Below are positions 21,899 through 32,676 of a stretch of 64,000 nucleotides of DNA, piece after piece. Numbering within the stretch: the stretch's first letter is position 1; each line of letters starts with the position of its first letter. The notes beneath the pieces are model-generated. The model was given only the letters and a program-made list of their open reading frames with translations, made no database searches and was not told the origin of the DNA. The DNA is from Tritrichomonas musculus. Lineage: Eukaryota > Parabasalia > Tritrichomonadida > Tritrichomonadidae. Made by a program: the position numbers and the translations under genes. The stretch spans positions 4,278,001 to 4,342,000 of the forward strand of contig JAPFFF010000010.1 of NCBI GenBank assembly GCA_039105265.1, read 5' to 3'.

Positions 21899-22438
21899 TT
21901 ATTCAAGTAGGCTAATTGCAAAATGTGTAAAATGTTGACAGTTATGAGTTAATAATTTATAATTTCCTCTTGTCCTCCAACTTGAATCTCCATGATTCAT
22001 GATTAAAGTATTCAAACGATCAGGGCTAGTCTTTGTTTTTCCACGGATTTTAGGATCAGTAGAATCTGGGCACAAATCTTGCCAACTAATTTTTTTGTTG
22101 TAATTAACTTTGTAGTCTTTATATCCTTTATAAAACATTTCATCATCTTCGTATTCAAAAAGCTTGTCACCAACAACTAATCCAACATGATAAGGCATGT
22201 CATTATTGGAATAAGAAAAATCATTAGGTTTGGCTCCTTTTAAAAAGTTTTGGTATTTAAATTCCAAATCTTCAACAGAACATCCAATTAAACCTGCATC
22301 ATCATCATAATAGCCACCAAAAGACAAGGTATCTAGGAGTTTTTTCCAAAATGGTAATTTGCTTGGACCTGGGGTTTCTAAAATGTGCTTAGTAACTATT
22401 CCTTCAAGTGGACGAAATACTAACTTGTACTCATACAT
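21899..22438 (-). CDS. LRAT-like (NlpC/P60 superfamily) small protein
   Basis: This 179-residue protein carries the two hallmark segments of LRAT-type permuted papain-fold proteins. The first is a His in a beta-strand, MPYHVGLVVGDKLFEYE (His84). The second is a C-terminal NCQHF (Cys167), close to the NCEHF motif that holds the nucleophile of LRAT/HRASLS acyltransferases. The His-to-Cys spacing of 83 residues fits that family. Possible activities are thiol-dependent acyl transfer or hydrolysis on lipids, or peptidase action; the substrate is unknown. No signal peptide or C-terminal membrane anchor is visible. The same motif pair forms the C-terminal domain of the LRR protein at 36015-38261. 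The gene stands alone between the two giant kinase genes. Confidence 0.7.
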   Translation of the reverse strand: MYEYKLVFRPLEGIVTKHILETPGPSKLPFWKKLLDTLSFGGYYDDDAGLIGCSVEDLEFKYQNFLKGAKPNDFSYSNNDMPYHVGLVVGDKLFEYEDDEMFYKGYKDYKVNYNKKISWQDLCPDSTDPKIRGKTKTSPDRLNTLIMNHGDSSWRTRGNYKLLTHNCQHFTHFAISLLE

Positions 22439-23409
22439 TATATAATGATATAATTAGTATCTAACAAAATTTTTTTTTCAATATCTTTTCAATTATATCT
22501 TTTTAAATAATTATAATGTTTGTATAATATTAATATCTCATGCAATTTAATATTATTTAAAATATAATAATAACTTGAATTGTAAATTAGTTGGTTTATT
22601 ATAAAGATATTTTTATATAAATGTTCATATCACTAAATGTTTATATCACTACAAATATTGATAAAATTCCAGATATGTTATATGAAATTTTAAAAATTTT
22701 CCTCTTTTATCCGCAAAATTTGAATGAATCTCTTTTCAAGTGAAGATTTTTTAGCGGATAAAAGTGGAAAATTTTATATAACAAAAATAAATAAAAAATA
22801 TACCCTTGCCATCCAATTAATATTAAAAAAACTAATTATAGATAATAGAATAGCAAAATGCATGCATCATTTTATATCATTAATATATATTCTACACATA
22901 TTTACCACTTTAGAAACTCCAAGTAAGTTGATGACAAATAGAAAATGCATAATCTCGTTTTATTTTCTGTCTTCCAAATGCAACTTCAGGATAAATTGTG
23001 GAAAGGATGATTAAAAAATCCACTTACCTGAGCAATTGTAGAAAGCATACTGTCATTTGGAATTATTCTCAAAATATTTAGATTTGCAATTTAAAAATAG
23101 CAAAGTTGATGTTTAAACCTGAAAAAATTGGTTTTCAAATAGATTTATCAATAATTTGTGTAAAAACTAGTCTTGAAGCGCAGCCGTTTAGAGCGATGGT
23201 ACGAGCATATAATAATGTTTTCTTATCATTTTCAGTCCTATAGGTGACAAATGGAAGATGATATGAAATGAAATGTCAAAAAATTAAAATCTCAATTTCA
23301 CATTATTTTAACATAAAATCACCAGTTAGAGTAAATTCAGCATTATTTTATATAAATGATTTTGTATATAAATCTTTTTACTAAATATAATGGTGCTCTC
23401 TAATTTTGA
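22439..23409. other. Intergenic with an inverted repeat
   Basis: A short open frame at 22724-23014 has no recognisable domain and overlaps the right arm of an inverted repeat, so it is not called. The inverted repeat has arms at 22693-22714 and 22754-22775 that match at 21 of 22 positions (core CTTTTATCCGC). A less AT-rich patch lies at 23175-23260 but folds poorly as a tRNA. Nothing else is seen. Confidence 0.55.
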
Positions 23410-26400
23410 TCAAACTTTCACAATTTTTATCAATGAAGTACAATTCTCAAAAGAATTCTCTGCAACGAGAGCAGAAACAGAATAAGTGATGCTTTTGAGG
23501 TTTTTGCAACGTCCAAACGCCAAAGATTCAATACATCTAACAGATTGAGGGAGCTTAATCTCAGTCAATGAACTGCAGTTATAAAAGGCAGACTCTTTAA
23601 TTACAGTGACTGACTTTGTCATCACAATGTTCATCAATTTAGAGCAATTTTTGAACGTTGAATTATATATTACTTTCACTTTAATAGGGATAACAATCTG
23701 CAGGAGTGAAGAACAGCCACAAAAAGCAGAGTTGCCGATTGATTCCAACTGTCCATCGCTTTGCAACTGGCAATCAACCAATTCAGAGCAATTCATGAAG
23801 CAAGAGTTTCCAATCTTTCGAACGTTTTCAGGAATTGAGATGAACTTCAATGACGAGCATCCATTGAATGCGTAATCATCAATCATCACGGCTTTCATTG
23901 GAATATTTACTGACTCAAGAAGCTTGCACTCATTGAAGCAGAAACTACTTATGCTCTTTATTAAGTCAGGAAGGACAATTTTCGTTAATGAACTGCAGTG
24001 ATCAAAAGCTCTTTCTCTGATTTTCAAGCAGTTGAAAGTGATGCTGTTCAAAGAAGTGCAGCCAGCGAAAATTCCCTTTTCAAACGTGTCGATAAAGCCA
24101 ATGAATTTGACTGTCTTTATCTGCTTGCAGTTTTCAAATGCAAATTGTCCAATCTGCTTCACTGAATTTGGAATGACGAGCTCGGTTAAACTCAAACAAT
24201 TAGAGAAAGCTTTCTCTTCAATTGTCCGAACTGATTCGGGAATTGTGATTTCGCTCAATTTTTTGCATCTGTAAAACGCATTGGAGCAAATGACTCGAAC
24301 AGAGTCAGGAATCGTTATCGACTCTAATGAATCGCAGCGTGAAAAGCATGCTGACTCAATCTTCTGAATTCGAGGAAGATTTATTTGTGTGAGAAAGTGA
24401 CAGTTCATGAATGCTTGGATTCCAATTTCTTCAACTTTTTCTGGAATTTTAATTCCCATCAATTTCGAGCAACCAGAAAAAGCGTCGTTTCCTATTGCCG
24501 TCAGTGTATTAGGAAGAATTGCTCTATTTAATGACGAGCAGCCATTAAATGTTCCATCTTTAATTTCTTTCACTTGGCATGGAACAGTTATTGACTCAAG
24601 ACTGCTGCATCCTGAGAAAGCATTCACTCCAATTTCTTGGATTCCTTCATGCAACACAATTGTTTTTAACGACGTGTACTTAGTGAAAACACCATCAGGA
24701 ACTTTTGTTATGTAAGGTGGAATATATATCGTTTCCTGATCAGATAAATCAGCACTATATAGTTCAGTATAATTGGATTCAGAAAGAGTAACTTTAACTT
24801 TTTCAGGCAGCCTGCAGCGCTCGTTCATCAAGGCTGTGAAAGGAATTACGATTTCTTTTAATGACCTGCATTTATTAAAGGCTGTTGGTTCGATCTTTGT
24901 GATGCTTTCAGGAATGACAACTTTTTTAAGTTTGTTGCAACAAGCGAACGAGAATTCTTTTATAGTTTCAATTCTCATTGGAATTGTCACTTCAACAAGC
25001 GATTTGCAACCAAAGAAAACACGTTTGTCAATCTTGCTGATGAATGTCGGAATTTTTATTGAAGAAAGTGATATACAATCCAAAAAGGCACGTTCACCAA
25101 TCAACTTGACACTGAATGGAATATCAATGCTTGTCATCTTCTTGCAATGAGCAAAAGCGCCTTTTTTGATGCATTCAATTGTCTTTGGAATTTGGATTGT
25201 TTCTAATGAATAGCATCGATTGAATGTATTCACATCAATTTTTTTTAATCGTGAAAGAATCTTTACTTCTTTGAGACTCGTGCACCTGCCAAATGCGCTT
25301 CTCTTGATTTCATCCACGGAGAATGGAATTTCAATCCTTTCAAGGTTCACGCATTTGAAAAATGATGAATCTCCAATGATTTGTAATCCATCACTACTCA
25401 AGTTTGCTGCATCAACATCAAAAGCAATATTATGAATAGATCCTTGGCTACTTGAACCCTTGATTTCTCCTAAGCTTCGATTTGTTTTGTTGTGATTCTT
25501 TGGAATTCCAACAATTGGACCTGTTTGACTTTTCATCTTTAGTAATGATGATGGACTTGTTGACACTTTACTTATTCTAAGCAATTTTTGTTGATTTATT
25601 TCTTCTTCTTCACCTCCTTCAGGCAATTCATTAAAATTCTCAATGACTTTTTCAGTTTCAACGATTTTCACTCTTCGTGGATCTTTCCTTAGTGTTCCGC
25701 TGCCAAATTGTTTTTTATTTCGTGACCAATTAATCTTTGATGGCGAAACAGGAGGAGGTCTAACAGCGCCATATTTCTTGAGTGAATTAGCAAAATAAAT
25801 TCTTCTAATTGAATCACATTCAGCAAATGCTTTATATCCAACTTCAGCCAAAGAGTAAGGAAATTCTATTATTTCAACCATTGATCGCGAGTTTAAAACA
25901 GAACTCGTGTAAATCAAACGACGAAGTTTGTGACATCTTCTGAATGCATTTGAATGAATTGTTTGAAGAATCGGTGGAATTCCAATCTCTTGAAGTTCAG
26001 TGCAATCGAAAAATGTTCCTTTAGCAATTTCTTTCAGATGTTGTGGAAGTTGCACTTTGATTAATGATTCACATTTATAAAACGCAAAAGCGCCAATCGA
26101 CAACAAATTTTCTCCAAATGCTAACTGGTTCAAATTCGAGCAACCAGAAAAGGCTAAATCTTGTATTTCTGTCACATAGTTGAAATTAATCTTTTCAATC
26201 AAGCAGCAGCCAGAAAACGCTCCTTTTCCAATGATTCTCACTGGACTTGGGAACTCAATGTGCCTCAATGAAATGCAACCAGAAAAGATGCCTTGTGGAA
26301 GATAGTAAATGCCTTCTGGTATAGTAAATGCAGTAATTGAGGTGCAGCCTTTGAAGCAGTTGCTGCCAATCGACTTAATTAAAACAGGAACTCTTATTTC

Positions 26401-29400
26401 AGGTAATGAAATGCAGTCTTGAAAGGCACTGTTGCCAATTTCCTCGACGGTTTCTGGAATGATAATTTTAGTCAATGAAATGCATTTCTCAAATGATTTT
26501 TCATTGATTTGTAAAACTTTCCCTTCAAACAAAACTTCTTTCAGACTTTCACATCCATAACAAAGACCACATTCAATCTTTGTCACTGATTTTGGAAGTT
26601 TTATGATTGGAAGTGATGAACATCCTTTGAATGCATACTTGCCAATGCTTTTTATGGCATCAAGAAGGTTAATTTCTTTCAAACCACAGCAAAACTCAAA
26701 TGCATAATCACAGATTGTTGTCACTGATGGTGGAATCGTGATCTTCTCAACACTTTCACAGTATGCAAATGCGCTGTGATTAATTATAGTGACACTCGTT
26801 GGAATGTTGATTTCTTTAAGAGATGAACAATATGAAAGCATGTATTCTGGAAGTTCCTTCATTTTTGATTGAATCTCAACTTTCTTCAGATTAGTGCAGC
26901 CCGTAAAAGCGCCTGATCCAATGTTACAAGCGTTTTCTGGAATGATCACTTTTTCTAGATTTTCACAGCCATAGAAAGCTTCCTTTTCAATTCCAATGAT
27001 TGCCTTACTAAGTTCAATTTTCTTTAAACTGGTGCAACTAGAGAATGTTCCCTCTGAAATGACAGTAATTTTTGGTGGAATGTCGATATATTCAAGTGAT
27101 GAGCATTCAGAAAATGAGAACTTTTGGATTTCTGTTATGTTGTCATGAAGTTTGACTTTTTTCAATGATGAGCAGCCATTAAAGCATGACTCTTCAATTG
27201 TGCAAACTTTCTTTGGGATTTCAATTTGCTCAAGTGATTCGCAATTTGCAAAAGATTCTCTTCCAATCTTTTCAAGACACTTTGGAAAGTTGATTTCTTT
27301 TAAGGACTTGAATTTCTTAAAGCATTTCTCGCTGAGTCTTCTGACGTTCTCAGGAATGATGACATTGGTAACTGTTCGATATGGAACCGAACTAAAGTGT
27401 GAGAGCTTTTGGTCTTTTGTATCAATGATCAATACAGTGAATGACATGCAACCTGTAAATATGTCATTTTCAATTGTTACTTTATTCGTATCAATTGTAA
27501 CTTCAGTGAGTGACGTACAATTTTGAAAGCACTTTTTGTCAACATATGTGTAATATTCTGATGGAATTTTAATCTTTTCCATTTCAATGCAATCCGCAAA
27601 GCACAACTTGCCAATGCTTGCGATTTTGTTTGATATTTTTATATCTGTTAATTTCGAGCATCCCGAAAAGACTTCATTTTCAAAGAACAAAACTGAGTCA
27701 GGAATAGAAATTTTCTTTAGTTTCTTGCAGCATTTAAATGCACCTTCACAAATTCGTTTCACTTCGTTCCCAATTTGAACAGTTTCCAATTCTTCACAAG
27801 AGTAAAACAGATGTTCTTCAATTATCTGCAATTTCGGTGGAAGTTTGATTTCTTTAAGAGAAATACAACGTGCAAATGAGTGGTTTCCAATTGTCAACAA
27901 TTTTTCATTCAATATAACTTTATTGAGAAGAAAACATCCACTAAACACATTGCTTTTAATCGATGTAACAGAGCTTGGAATTTCAATGGCTTCCAGACTT
28001 TGGCAATCAGAAAATGCATTGTTCTCGATTGAAGTAACAGTCTTTGGGATTTCTATTTTAATGAGATTTGTGCAGCCAGTGAACAAATTTTCAGACAACT
28101 TCTTCAATTTTGATTTTATTTTGATTTCTGTCAGTGCGATGCAGTTTGCAAATGCAGCACTGTTAATGAGAAGAACTGATTCTGGTATTTCAATTTTGGT
28201 GAATGATTCGCAACCATTGAATGCGTTCTTTCCAATAGATTTAATGTTCTCTCTGATTTGAATGTTAGTCAGCAATCTGCATCTTTCAAAAGTGCCTTCT
28301 GATATCTCACTAACATGATCAGGAATCGGAAATTGGATCAAAGAACTGCAGCCATAAAAAGCGTTCTTTTCGATTCTTTCAATATTTTCTGGTTTTTCAA
28401 TTTCAACAAATGTGAGTGATAAACAACCCGAAAAACACTTTTCTGGAATCACTTTAACTTTTGATGGAATTTTGATGCATTTCAAACTGGCACAATTCTG
28501 AAATGCACTCTCTTCAATGATTTCAATGTTAGGAGTAAGATTGATTGTTTCCAATGAGTGAAAGTCAGCAAAAGCTCTGGTTCCTAGCTTTTTAATGCAA
28601 TCAGGAAGAATGACTTTTGTTATGAATTGAAAAGTCTTTGAACCAAAGCTTGGAATTGTATCTTTTTGAGTTTCAATACGTATCAGAGTAAGTGAATTGC
28701 AACATTCAAAACTATTTGGTTTGAATCTAGTTTTGAATGGATCAAGGACGACTTCCATGAGTCCTTTACAATTTGAAAAGCACTTATTTCCAACCGATGC
28801 CACATCTGAAGGAATGGTAATTTTATGTATATTGTTACATTTTGCAAAAGCATTATCACCAAGCAATACTGTTGCCTTTGAAATATGGAAACCCGACAGT
28901 TCAGTGCATCCTTCAAATGCATCATTTTCGATCATTTTAATCTGATGCTTGAACTGAAGTGTTTTCAAATTTGGACAGTTTTGGAAGACTCCACGTTCAA
29001 TTTTAGTGATGCCTTTAGGAAGAACAGGAAATTCTCTCAATGACGTACAATTTGCAAATGCATAACTTCCAAGATTTTCTAATGATTCATTCAAAACAAT
29101 GGTATCAAGTGACGTGCAGTTTTTGAATGCATTTTTACCAATGTCTAAAACATGTGGAATATAAGCTTCCCTCAATAGCACGCAGTCTTCAAATGCACCA
29201 TACTCAATTGTTTTTACTAAATCTGGTATTTTTATCTTTTTTAATTCTTCGCATCGAAAAAATAGCAAGCTACTAATTTTGGGAATTTTTTCAGGAATTT
29301 CAAAAGACTTCAATTTTTTACACATTGAAAATGCGCCTTTTTCAATAGTCACATTTTCTCTTGGAATGGAAACTTCCTCCAAAGCAATGCAATTACCAAA

Positions 29401-32400
29401 GCAGAATGCTCCAATGTTACTGACTGTTTTTGGTAGAGTTATTTTTTTCAACGATACACAAACAGCAAATGACGAGTCTCCTAAAGATTTCAACTCTGGA
29501 GGAAAAGAAACTTCTGGCAAAGAAACGCAGTAGACAAAGCAATATGCTTCAATCGAAAAAACATTTTTTGGAATTTCAATTTTTACTAAATTTCTGCATT
29601 TCCAAAACAAACCTTCTGAGAGTTTTGTCACTTTTTGTGGTATCTTCATCGTTGTAAGAGATGTGCAATGCTTGAATGCATATTTGTCAATCTCTTCTAA
29701 ACAATCAGGCAATATCAGTTCTTCCAAAGCGTCACATTTTTTAAAAGCATTCCTTCCAATATTGCGACAACTTGGAATATTAACAATTTTGAGTGACCTG
29801 CATTTTTCAAATGCAAAACTGCCAATGATTTCAGTGTTTGGCAAATCAATTGTTTCAAGTGAAGTGCATTCAGAAAAGGCCTCGTCTTCAATAATCTTAA
29901 TGTATTCAAGATTTTTCAATGTCTTCAACTTAATGCATTCTTTAAAAGCGCCACTTCCGATTCTTGTCATTTTTGATGAAAAAGTGACTGATTCGAGTTT
30001 TTCACAATTTCTAAATGAGTACAAGCCAATTGTAGTCACGCTATCTGGAAGCACGAGTCTTGTAATATTGCAATTTCTAAAAGCAGACGCTCCGATTACA
30101 TTTAAATTGACATTAAGAACAACGTAGCTCAGTTTCAAACAGTTTTCAAAAGCACTTTCACCAATCGTTATTGTATTTTTTGGAATTGTAATTGTCTGCA
30201 GATTTTGGCAGTTGTAGAAGGCGAAGTTGTTGATTCTCACAACTTTATAAGGAAGAGAAATGCATTTAAGACTGTAACAGCAACTGAATGTAGATTGGCT
30301 GACTTCTGTGATTGATATCAAAGGAATCTGAGCCAGCAAGAAACAGTCTTTAAAAGCGCCTTCGCCAATGTACTCAACTGAAGCAGGAATGACGATGCTC
30401 TTGAGTTCTTTACAGCCTGAAAAAGCATAGTTTCCAATTGAGTATGTTCCATTTTCGATGATTATTTTATTGATGACTCTGTTTACGCCAAATTCATTTC
30501 CAATTTTCTTTGTTTTTGGAATCCTGACGACAATTTCATAGAGTCTCTTTTGGTTCATCAAATCATCCTTTATTCTTGGAATGTACTTGTAAATATCAGT
30601 GTATCTCAATGATAAATAGTTGTCGATTACCATGTTGTCTCTTATTTTGTCAATGTTACTGAGCATGTAATAGTCACTTTTTTCATGAAGATCGTCAAAT
30701 TCAGGGTCCTTTCTAATCTTCTTTATGTATTTTTGAATTCGGCCTTTTTCAATCCTCGTGAAAGCAGCGAAAGTTGTGTTAAAAGGTTCAACTCCAAAGT
30801 CCATATTAATTGAAATGAGAGCCTTCTTTTTAAACAAAGGATTGTTACTTAAATAAGACATGATATCACCACCATGAAGATTTTTCAGAGCATCATGATC
30901 GATGTTCATATTTGATGGTATTTTATCTTTTAAGCTAACTTTACCAAAGTGTTTCATTATGAATATCTGGTCTTCTTTTTCTAATTCAGAGAAACCGTCT
31001 GAATTCTTCAATGTTTTGTAAGCATTCAAAATAATTCTGCTCTTATTGTGGCCTGCTTTACTTGACTTTTCAAAAAGTTTGATTGCCTTTTTAGTGTCTT
31101 TAATGAAAATGATCTTTGCGTACTCGTACATTGCGTCTTTGTTTCCTTCTTTATATGACTCTTTGAATGACAATTCTGCGTCTTCAATTTTTCCATCTTT
31201 CTTCTCAATTTTGCCTCTCAAATACAAGTAATCTGGGTCCTCTTCGTAGTTTTCACTTCTGTCTTCTTCTTTGTTGTATGCAACGCTCTGCGACAGGAAG
31301 AAGCTCGCCTGACTGTAATCTTTGTGTGCGCCATGTGATATGAAATATTTGCACAAGTAAATTCCGGCCTTTTTGTACCCGTTCCTCAGCGCGCACTTCA
31401 GGTAGTTCACGCCAATTTCTTCGTCTTTTGGGAAACTGTGAATGCCTTCAATCGAGCACACTCCAACCCTGAACTGCTCGCTTGTGTCTTTCGATGCGTC
31501 TCGCACAGCTGCCTGGCACTCTTTCGGAAGTTTGATGAACTTTTCTAAAGGATAAAAGTAGTTTAAGTTCCACTTTTTGAATCGCATCTTTTCAATTTCG
31601 AGATCCTTGTCAATTTTGTCTGTGTCCAGTCCTTCTTCACTCTTAATGATAAAATCGTCAACATATTTAATATAATCTTGGAATAAATCAACCGCTCCAT
31701 CTTCTTTATCCAATTCATTCAAAAAGTCGTCACTTTTTAATAAGTCAACTATCTCTGAAAAAGTCGGTCTGTCTTTCGGATCTTCTTCCCAGCATTTCTC
31801 GATCAGTTTTCTATAACAGGTCGGTATCATGCTATCAAATTCTGGACGATATTTGTTCTTAATCGCCTCCCGTAAAGCCGATTCGCTGCCGCCGCGGAAC
31901 GGCTCCGTGTTTGTCATCAATTCGTAAGCGATAATTGCGAAAGAATAAACGTCTGATTTGAATGAATAAGGATTATCTTTCTGATTAATAATTTCGGGGG
32001 CCTGGTAAAGAGGGGTACCTGCTATTTCTTGTTGCTTAAGTAGGTTTTCTTTTCCAGTTAGGCTCATATTAACTGATAATCCAAAATCAGAAATTCTTGG
32101 ATTAAAATATTCGTCAAAAAGTATGTTATCTGGTTTTAGGTCTTTATGAATAATTTTTTTTTGGTGTAAGTATTTCATCGCTGAGGAAATCCCAAATAAT
32201 GTAATATGTTTGAATGATGTTAATTCAAAATTGGGAATGGAGAGGCCTCTATAGTAGTACTCAAAAAATGTTCCTAATGTACGAGTATCTAATAATTCGG
32301 AAATAATAGTTGGATATGGTTTATCTTCAAAATTCTTTAAGCTGTATCCTTTAAATTTTAAAATTCCCGGATGGACAAGCGATGAAAGAATACTGATTTC

Positions 32401-32583
32401 CGCTTTTAAATTTTCAGATATAACTGTTGGGTTTTCAAAATCAATTTCGTTTTTCGATATTTTTGCTGCAAATTTATTTGATGTCCCCTTTTCTTGTATT
32501 TCATAAACATCTGCAAATGCACCGCTGCCTATTATTTTTAATTTCGTGTATTGCTTGAGATCAATCGAAAAATCAGAGGACAT
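23410..32583 (-). CDS. Giant Ser/Thr kinase-Sel1-LRR (BspA-type) protein, paralog
   Basis: The frame opens at 32652, but the start at 32583 is preferred. It gives MSSDFSIDLKQYTK, matching MTSVFSIDLKKYTK of the paralog at 12562, and has TCATTTTTTCA just upstream. That yields 3057 residues. The kinase (about 10-310) has GSGAFADV, an AAK lysine, HKDLKPDN, DFG (near 166) and APE (near 196). Its activation loop is of normal length, unlike the paralog. Sel1-like repeats follow (about 370-540), then long arrays of BspA/TpLRR repeats to the end. These are split near residue 2400 by an acidic linker and a GPIVGI segment shared with the paralog. After this linker about 25 more LRR units continue, whereas the paralog stops after two or three. 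No signal peptide or membrane segment is seen. A scaffold or sensor kinase is inferred. Confidence 0.9.
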   Translation of the reverse strand: MSSDFSIDLKQYTKLKIIGSGAFADVYEIQEKGTSNKFAAKISKNEIDFENPTVISENLKAEISILSSLVHPGILKFKGYSLKNFEDKPYPTIISELLDTRTLGTFFEYYYRGLSIPNFELTSFKHITLFGISSAMKYLHQKKIIHKDLKPDNILFDEYFNPRISDFGLSVNMSLTGKENLLKQQEIAGTPLYQAPEIINQKDNPYSFKSDVYSFAIIAYELMTNTEPFRGGSESALREAIKNKYRPEFDSMIPTCYRKLIEKCWEEDPKDRPTFSEIVDLLKSDDFLNELDKEDGAVDLFQDYIKYVDDFIIKSEEGLDTDKIDKDLEIEKMRFKKWNLNYFYPLEKFIKLPKECQAAVRDASKDTSEQFRVGVCSIEGIHSFPKDEEIGVNYLKCALRNGYKKAGIYLCKYFISHGAHKDYSQASFFLSQSVAYNKEEDRSENYEEDPDYLYLRGKIEKKDGKIEDAELSFKESYKEGNKDAMYEYAKIIFIKDTKKAIKLFEKSSKAGHNKSRIILNAYKTLKNSDGFSELEKEDQIFIMKHFGKVSLKDKIPSNMNIDHDALKNLHGGDIMSYLSNNPLFKKKALISINMDFGVEPFNTTFAAFTRIEKGRIQKYIKKIRKDPEFDDLHEKSDYYMLSNIDKIRDNMVIDNYLSLRYTDIYKYIPRIKDDLMNQKRLYEIVVRIPKTKKIGNEFGVNRVINKIIIENGTYSIGNYAFSGCKELKSIVIPASVEYIGEGAFKDCFLLAQIPLISITEVSQSTFSCCYSLKCISLPYKVVRINNFAFYNCQNLQTITIPKNTITIGESAFENCLKLSYVVLNVNLNVIGASAFRNCNITRLVLPDSVTTIGLYSFRNCEKLESVTFSSKMTRIGSGAFKECIKLKTLKNLEYIKIIEDEAFSECTSLETIDLPNTEIIGSFAFEKCRSLKIVNIPSCRNIGRNAFKKCDALEELILPDCLEEIDKYAFKHCTSLTTMKIPQKVTKLSEGLFWKCRNLVKIEIPKNVFSIEAYCFVYCVSLPEVSFPPELKSLGDSSFAVCVSLKKITLPKTVSNIGAFCFGNCIALEEVSIPRENVTIEKGAFSMCKKLKSFEIPEKIPKISSLLFFRCEELKKIKIPDLVKTIEYGAFEDCVLLREAYIPHVLDIGKNAFKNCTSLDTIVLNESLENLGSYAFANCTSLREFPVLPKGITKIERGVFQNCPNLKTLQFKHQIKMIENDAFEGCTELSGFHISKATVLLGDNAFAKCNNIHKITIPSDVASVGNKCFSNCKGLMEVVLDPFKTRFKPNSFECCNSLTLIRIETQKDTIPSFGSKTFQFITKVILPDCIKKLGTRAFADFHSLETINLTPNIEIIEESAFQNCASLKCIKIPSKVKVIPEKCFSGCLSLTFVEIEKPENIERIEKNAFYGCSSLIQFPIPDHVSEISEGTFERCRLLTNIQIRENIKSIGKNAFNGCESFTKIEIPESVLLINSAAFANCIALTEIKIKSKLKKLSENLFTGCTNLIKIEIPKTVTSIENNAFSDCQSLEAIEIPSSVTSIKSNVFSGCFLLNKVILNEKLLTIGNHSFARCISLKEIKLPPKLQIIEEHLFYSCEELETVQIGNEVKRICEGAFKCCKKLKKISIPDSVLFFENEVFSGCSKLTDIKISNKIASIGKLCFADCIEMEKIKIPSEYYTYVDKKCFQNCTSLTEVTIDTNKVTIENDIFTGCMSFTVLIIDTKDQKLSHFSSVPYRTVTNVIIPENVRRLSEKCFKKFKSLKEINFPKCLEKIGRESFANCESLEQIEIPKKVCTIEESCFNGCSSLKKVKLHDNITEIQKFSFSECSSLEYIDIPPKITVISEGTFSSCTSLKKIELSKAIIGIEKEAFYGCENLEKVIIPENACNIGSGAFTGCTNLKKVEIQSKMKELPEYMLSYCSSLKEINIPTSVTIINHSAFAYCESVEKITIPPSVTTICDYAFEFCCGLKEINLLDAIKSIGKYAFKGCSSLPIIKLPKSVTKIECGLCYGCESLKEVLFEGKVLQINEKSFEKCISLTKIIIPETVEEIGNSAFQDCISLPEIRVPVLIKSIGSNCFKGCTSITAFTIPEGIYYLPQGIFSGCISLRHIEFPSPVRIIGKGAFSGCCLIEKINFNYVTEIQDLAFSGCSNLNQLAFGENLLSIGAFAFYKCESLIKVQLPQHLKEIAKGTFFDCTELQEIGIPPILQTIHSNAFRRCHKLRRLIYTSSVLNSRSMVEIIEFPYSLAEVGYKAFAECDSIRRIYFANSLKKYGAVRPPPVSPSKINWSRNKKQFGSGTLRKDPRRVKIVETEKVIENFNELPEGGEEEEINQQKLLRISKVSTSPSSLLKMKSQTGPIVGIPKNHNKTNRSLGEIKGSSSQGSIHNIAFDVDAANLSSDGLQIIGDSSFFKCVNLERIEIPFSVDEIKRSAFGRCTSLKEVKILSRLKKIDVNTFNRCYSLETIQIPKTIECIKKGAFAHCKKMTSIDIPFSVKLIGERAFLDCISLSSIKIPTFISKIDKRVFFGCKSLVEVTIPMRIETIKEFSFACCNKLKKVVIPESITKIEPTAFNKCRSLKEIVIPFTALMNERCRLPEKVKVTLSESNYTELYSADLSDQETIYIPPYITKVPDGVFTKYTSLKTIVLHEGIQEIGVNAFSGCSSLESITVPCQVKEIKDGTFNGCSSLNRAILPNTLTAIGNDAFSGCSKLMGIKIPEKVEEIGIQAFMNCHFLTQINLPRIQKIESACFSRCDSLESITIPDSVRVICSNAFYRCKKLSEITIPESVRTIEEKAFSNCLSLTELVIPNSVKQIGQFAFENCKQIKTVKFIGFIDTFEKGIFAGCTSLNSITFNCLKIRERAFDHCSSLTKIVLPDLIKSISSFCFNECKLLESVNIPMKAVMIDDYAFNGCSSLKFISIPENVRKIGNSCFMNCSELVDCQLQSDGQLESIGNSAFCGCSSLLQIVIPIKVKVIYNSTFKNCSKLMNIVMTKSVTVIKESAFYNCSSLTEIKLPQSVRCIESLAFGRCKNLKSITYSVSALVAENSFENCTSLIKIVKV

Positions 32584-32676
32584 TGAAAAAATGATTATTT
32601 TTTCAAAAGGAATCAGATTGCTTTTTTTTATCAAAAAGTTCTTGTTTTTCAAAGAAGCGTAAATAAGGTGGGCCTT
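32584..32676 (-). promoter_or_regulatory. Promoter block conserved with the paralog at 12562
   Basis: On the minus strand this contains GGCCCACCT (32666-32674), CGCTTCTTTGAAAA, CAAGAACTTTTTGATAAAA, GCAATC and TCATTTTTTCA (32584-32594) in the same order and nearly the same spacing as upstream of 12562. The initiator-like end supports the start at 32583. The upstream ATG at 32652 would lie inside this block. Confidence 0.65.

Noticed and set aside
22724-23014. 96-codon plus-strand frame
   Set aside because: No recognisable domain; it overlaps the right arm of an inverted repeat and has the composition of intergenic DNA.
23175-23260. Less AT-rich patch with a D-arm-like GCGCAGCCGTTTAGAGCG
   Set aside because: No B box and no acceptable cloverleaf could be drawn, so no tRNA is called.
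23606-31231. Many plus-strand frames inside the second giant gene
   Set aside because: Antisense shadows of LRR repeats, as in the paralog.
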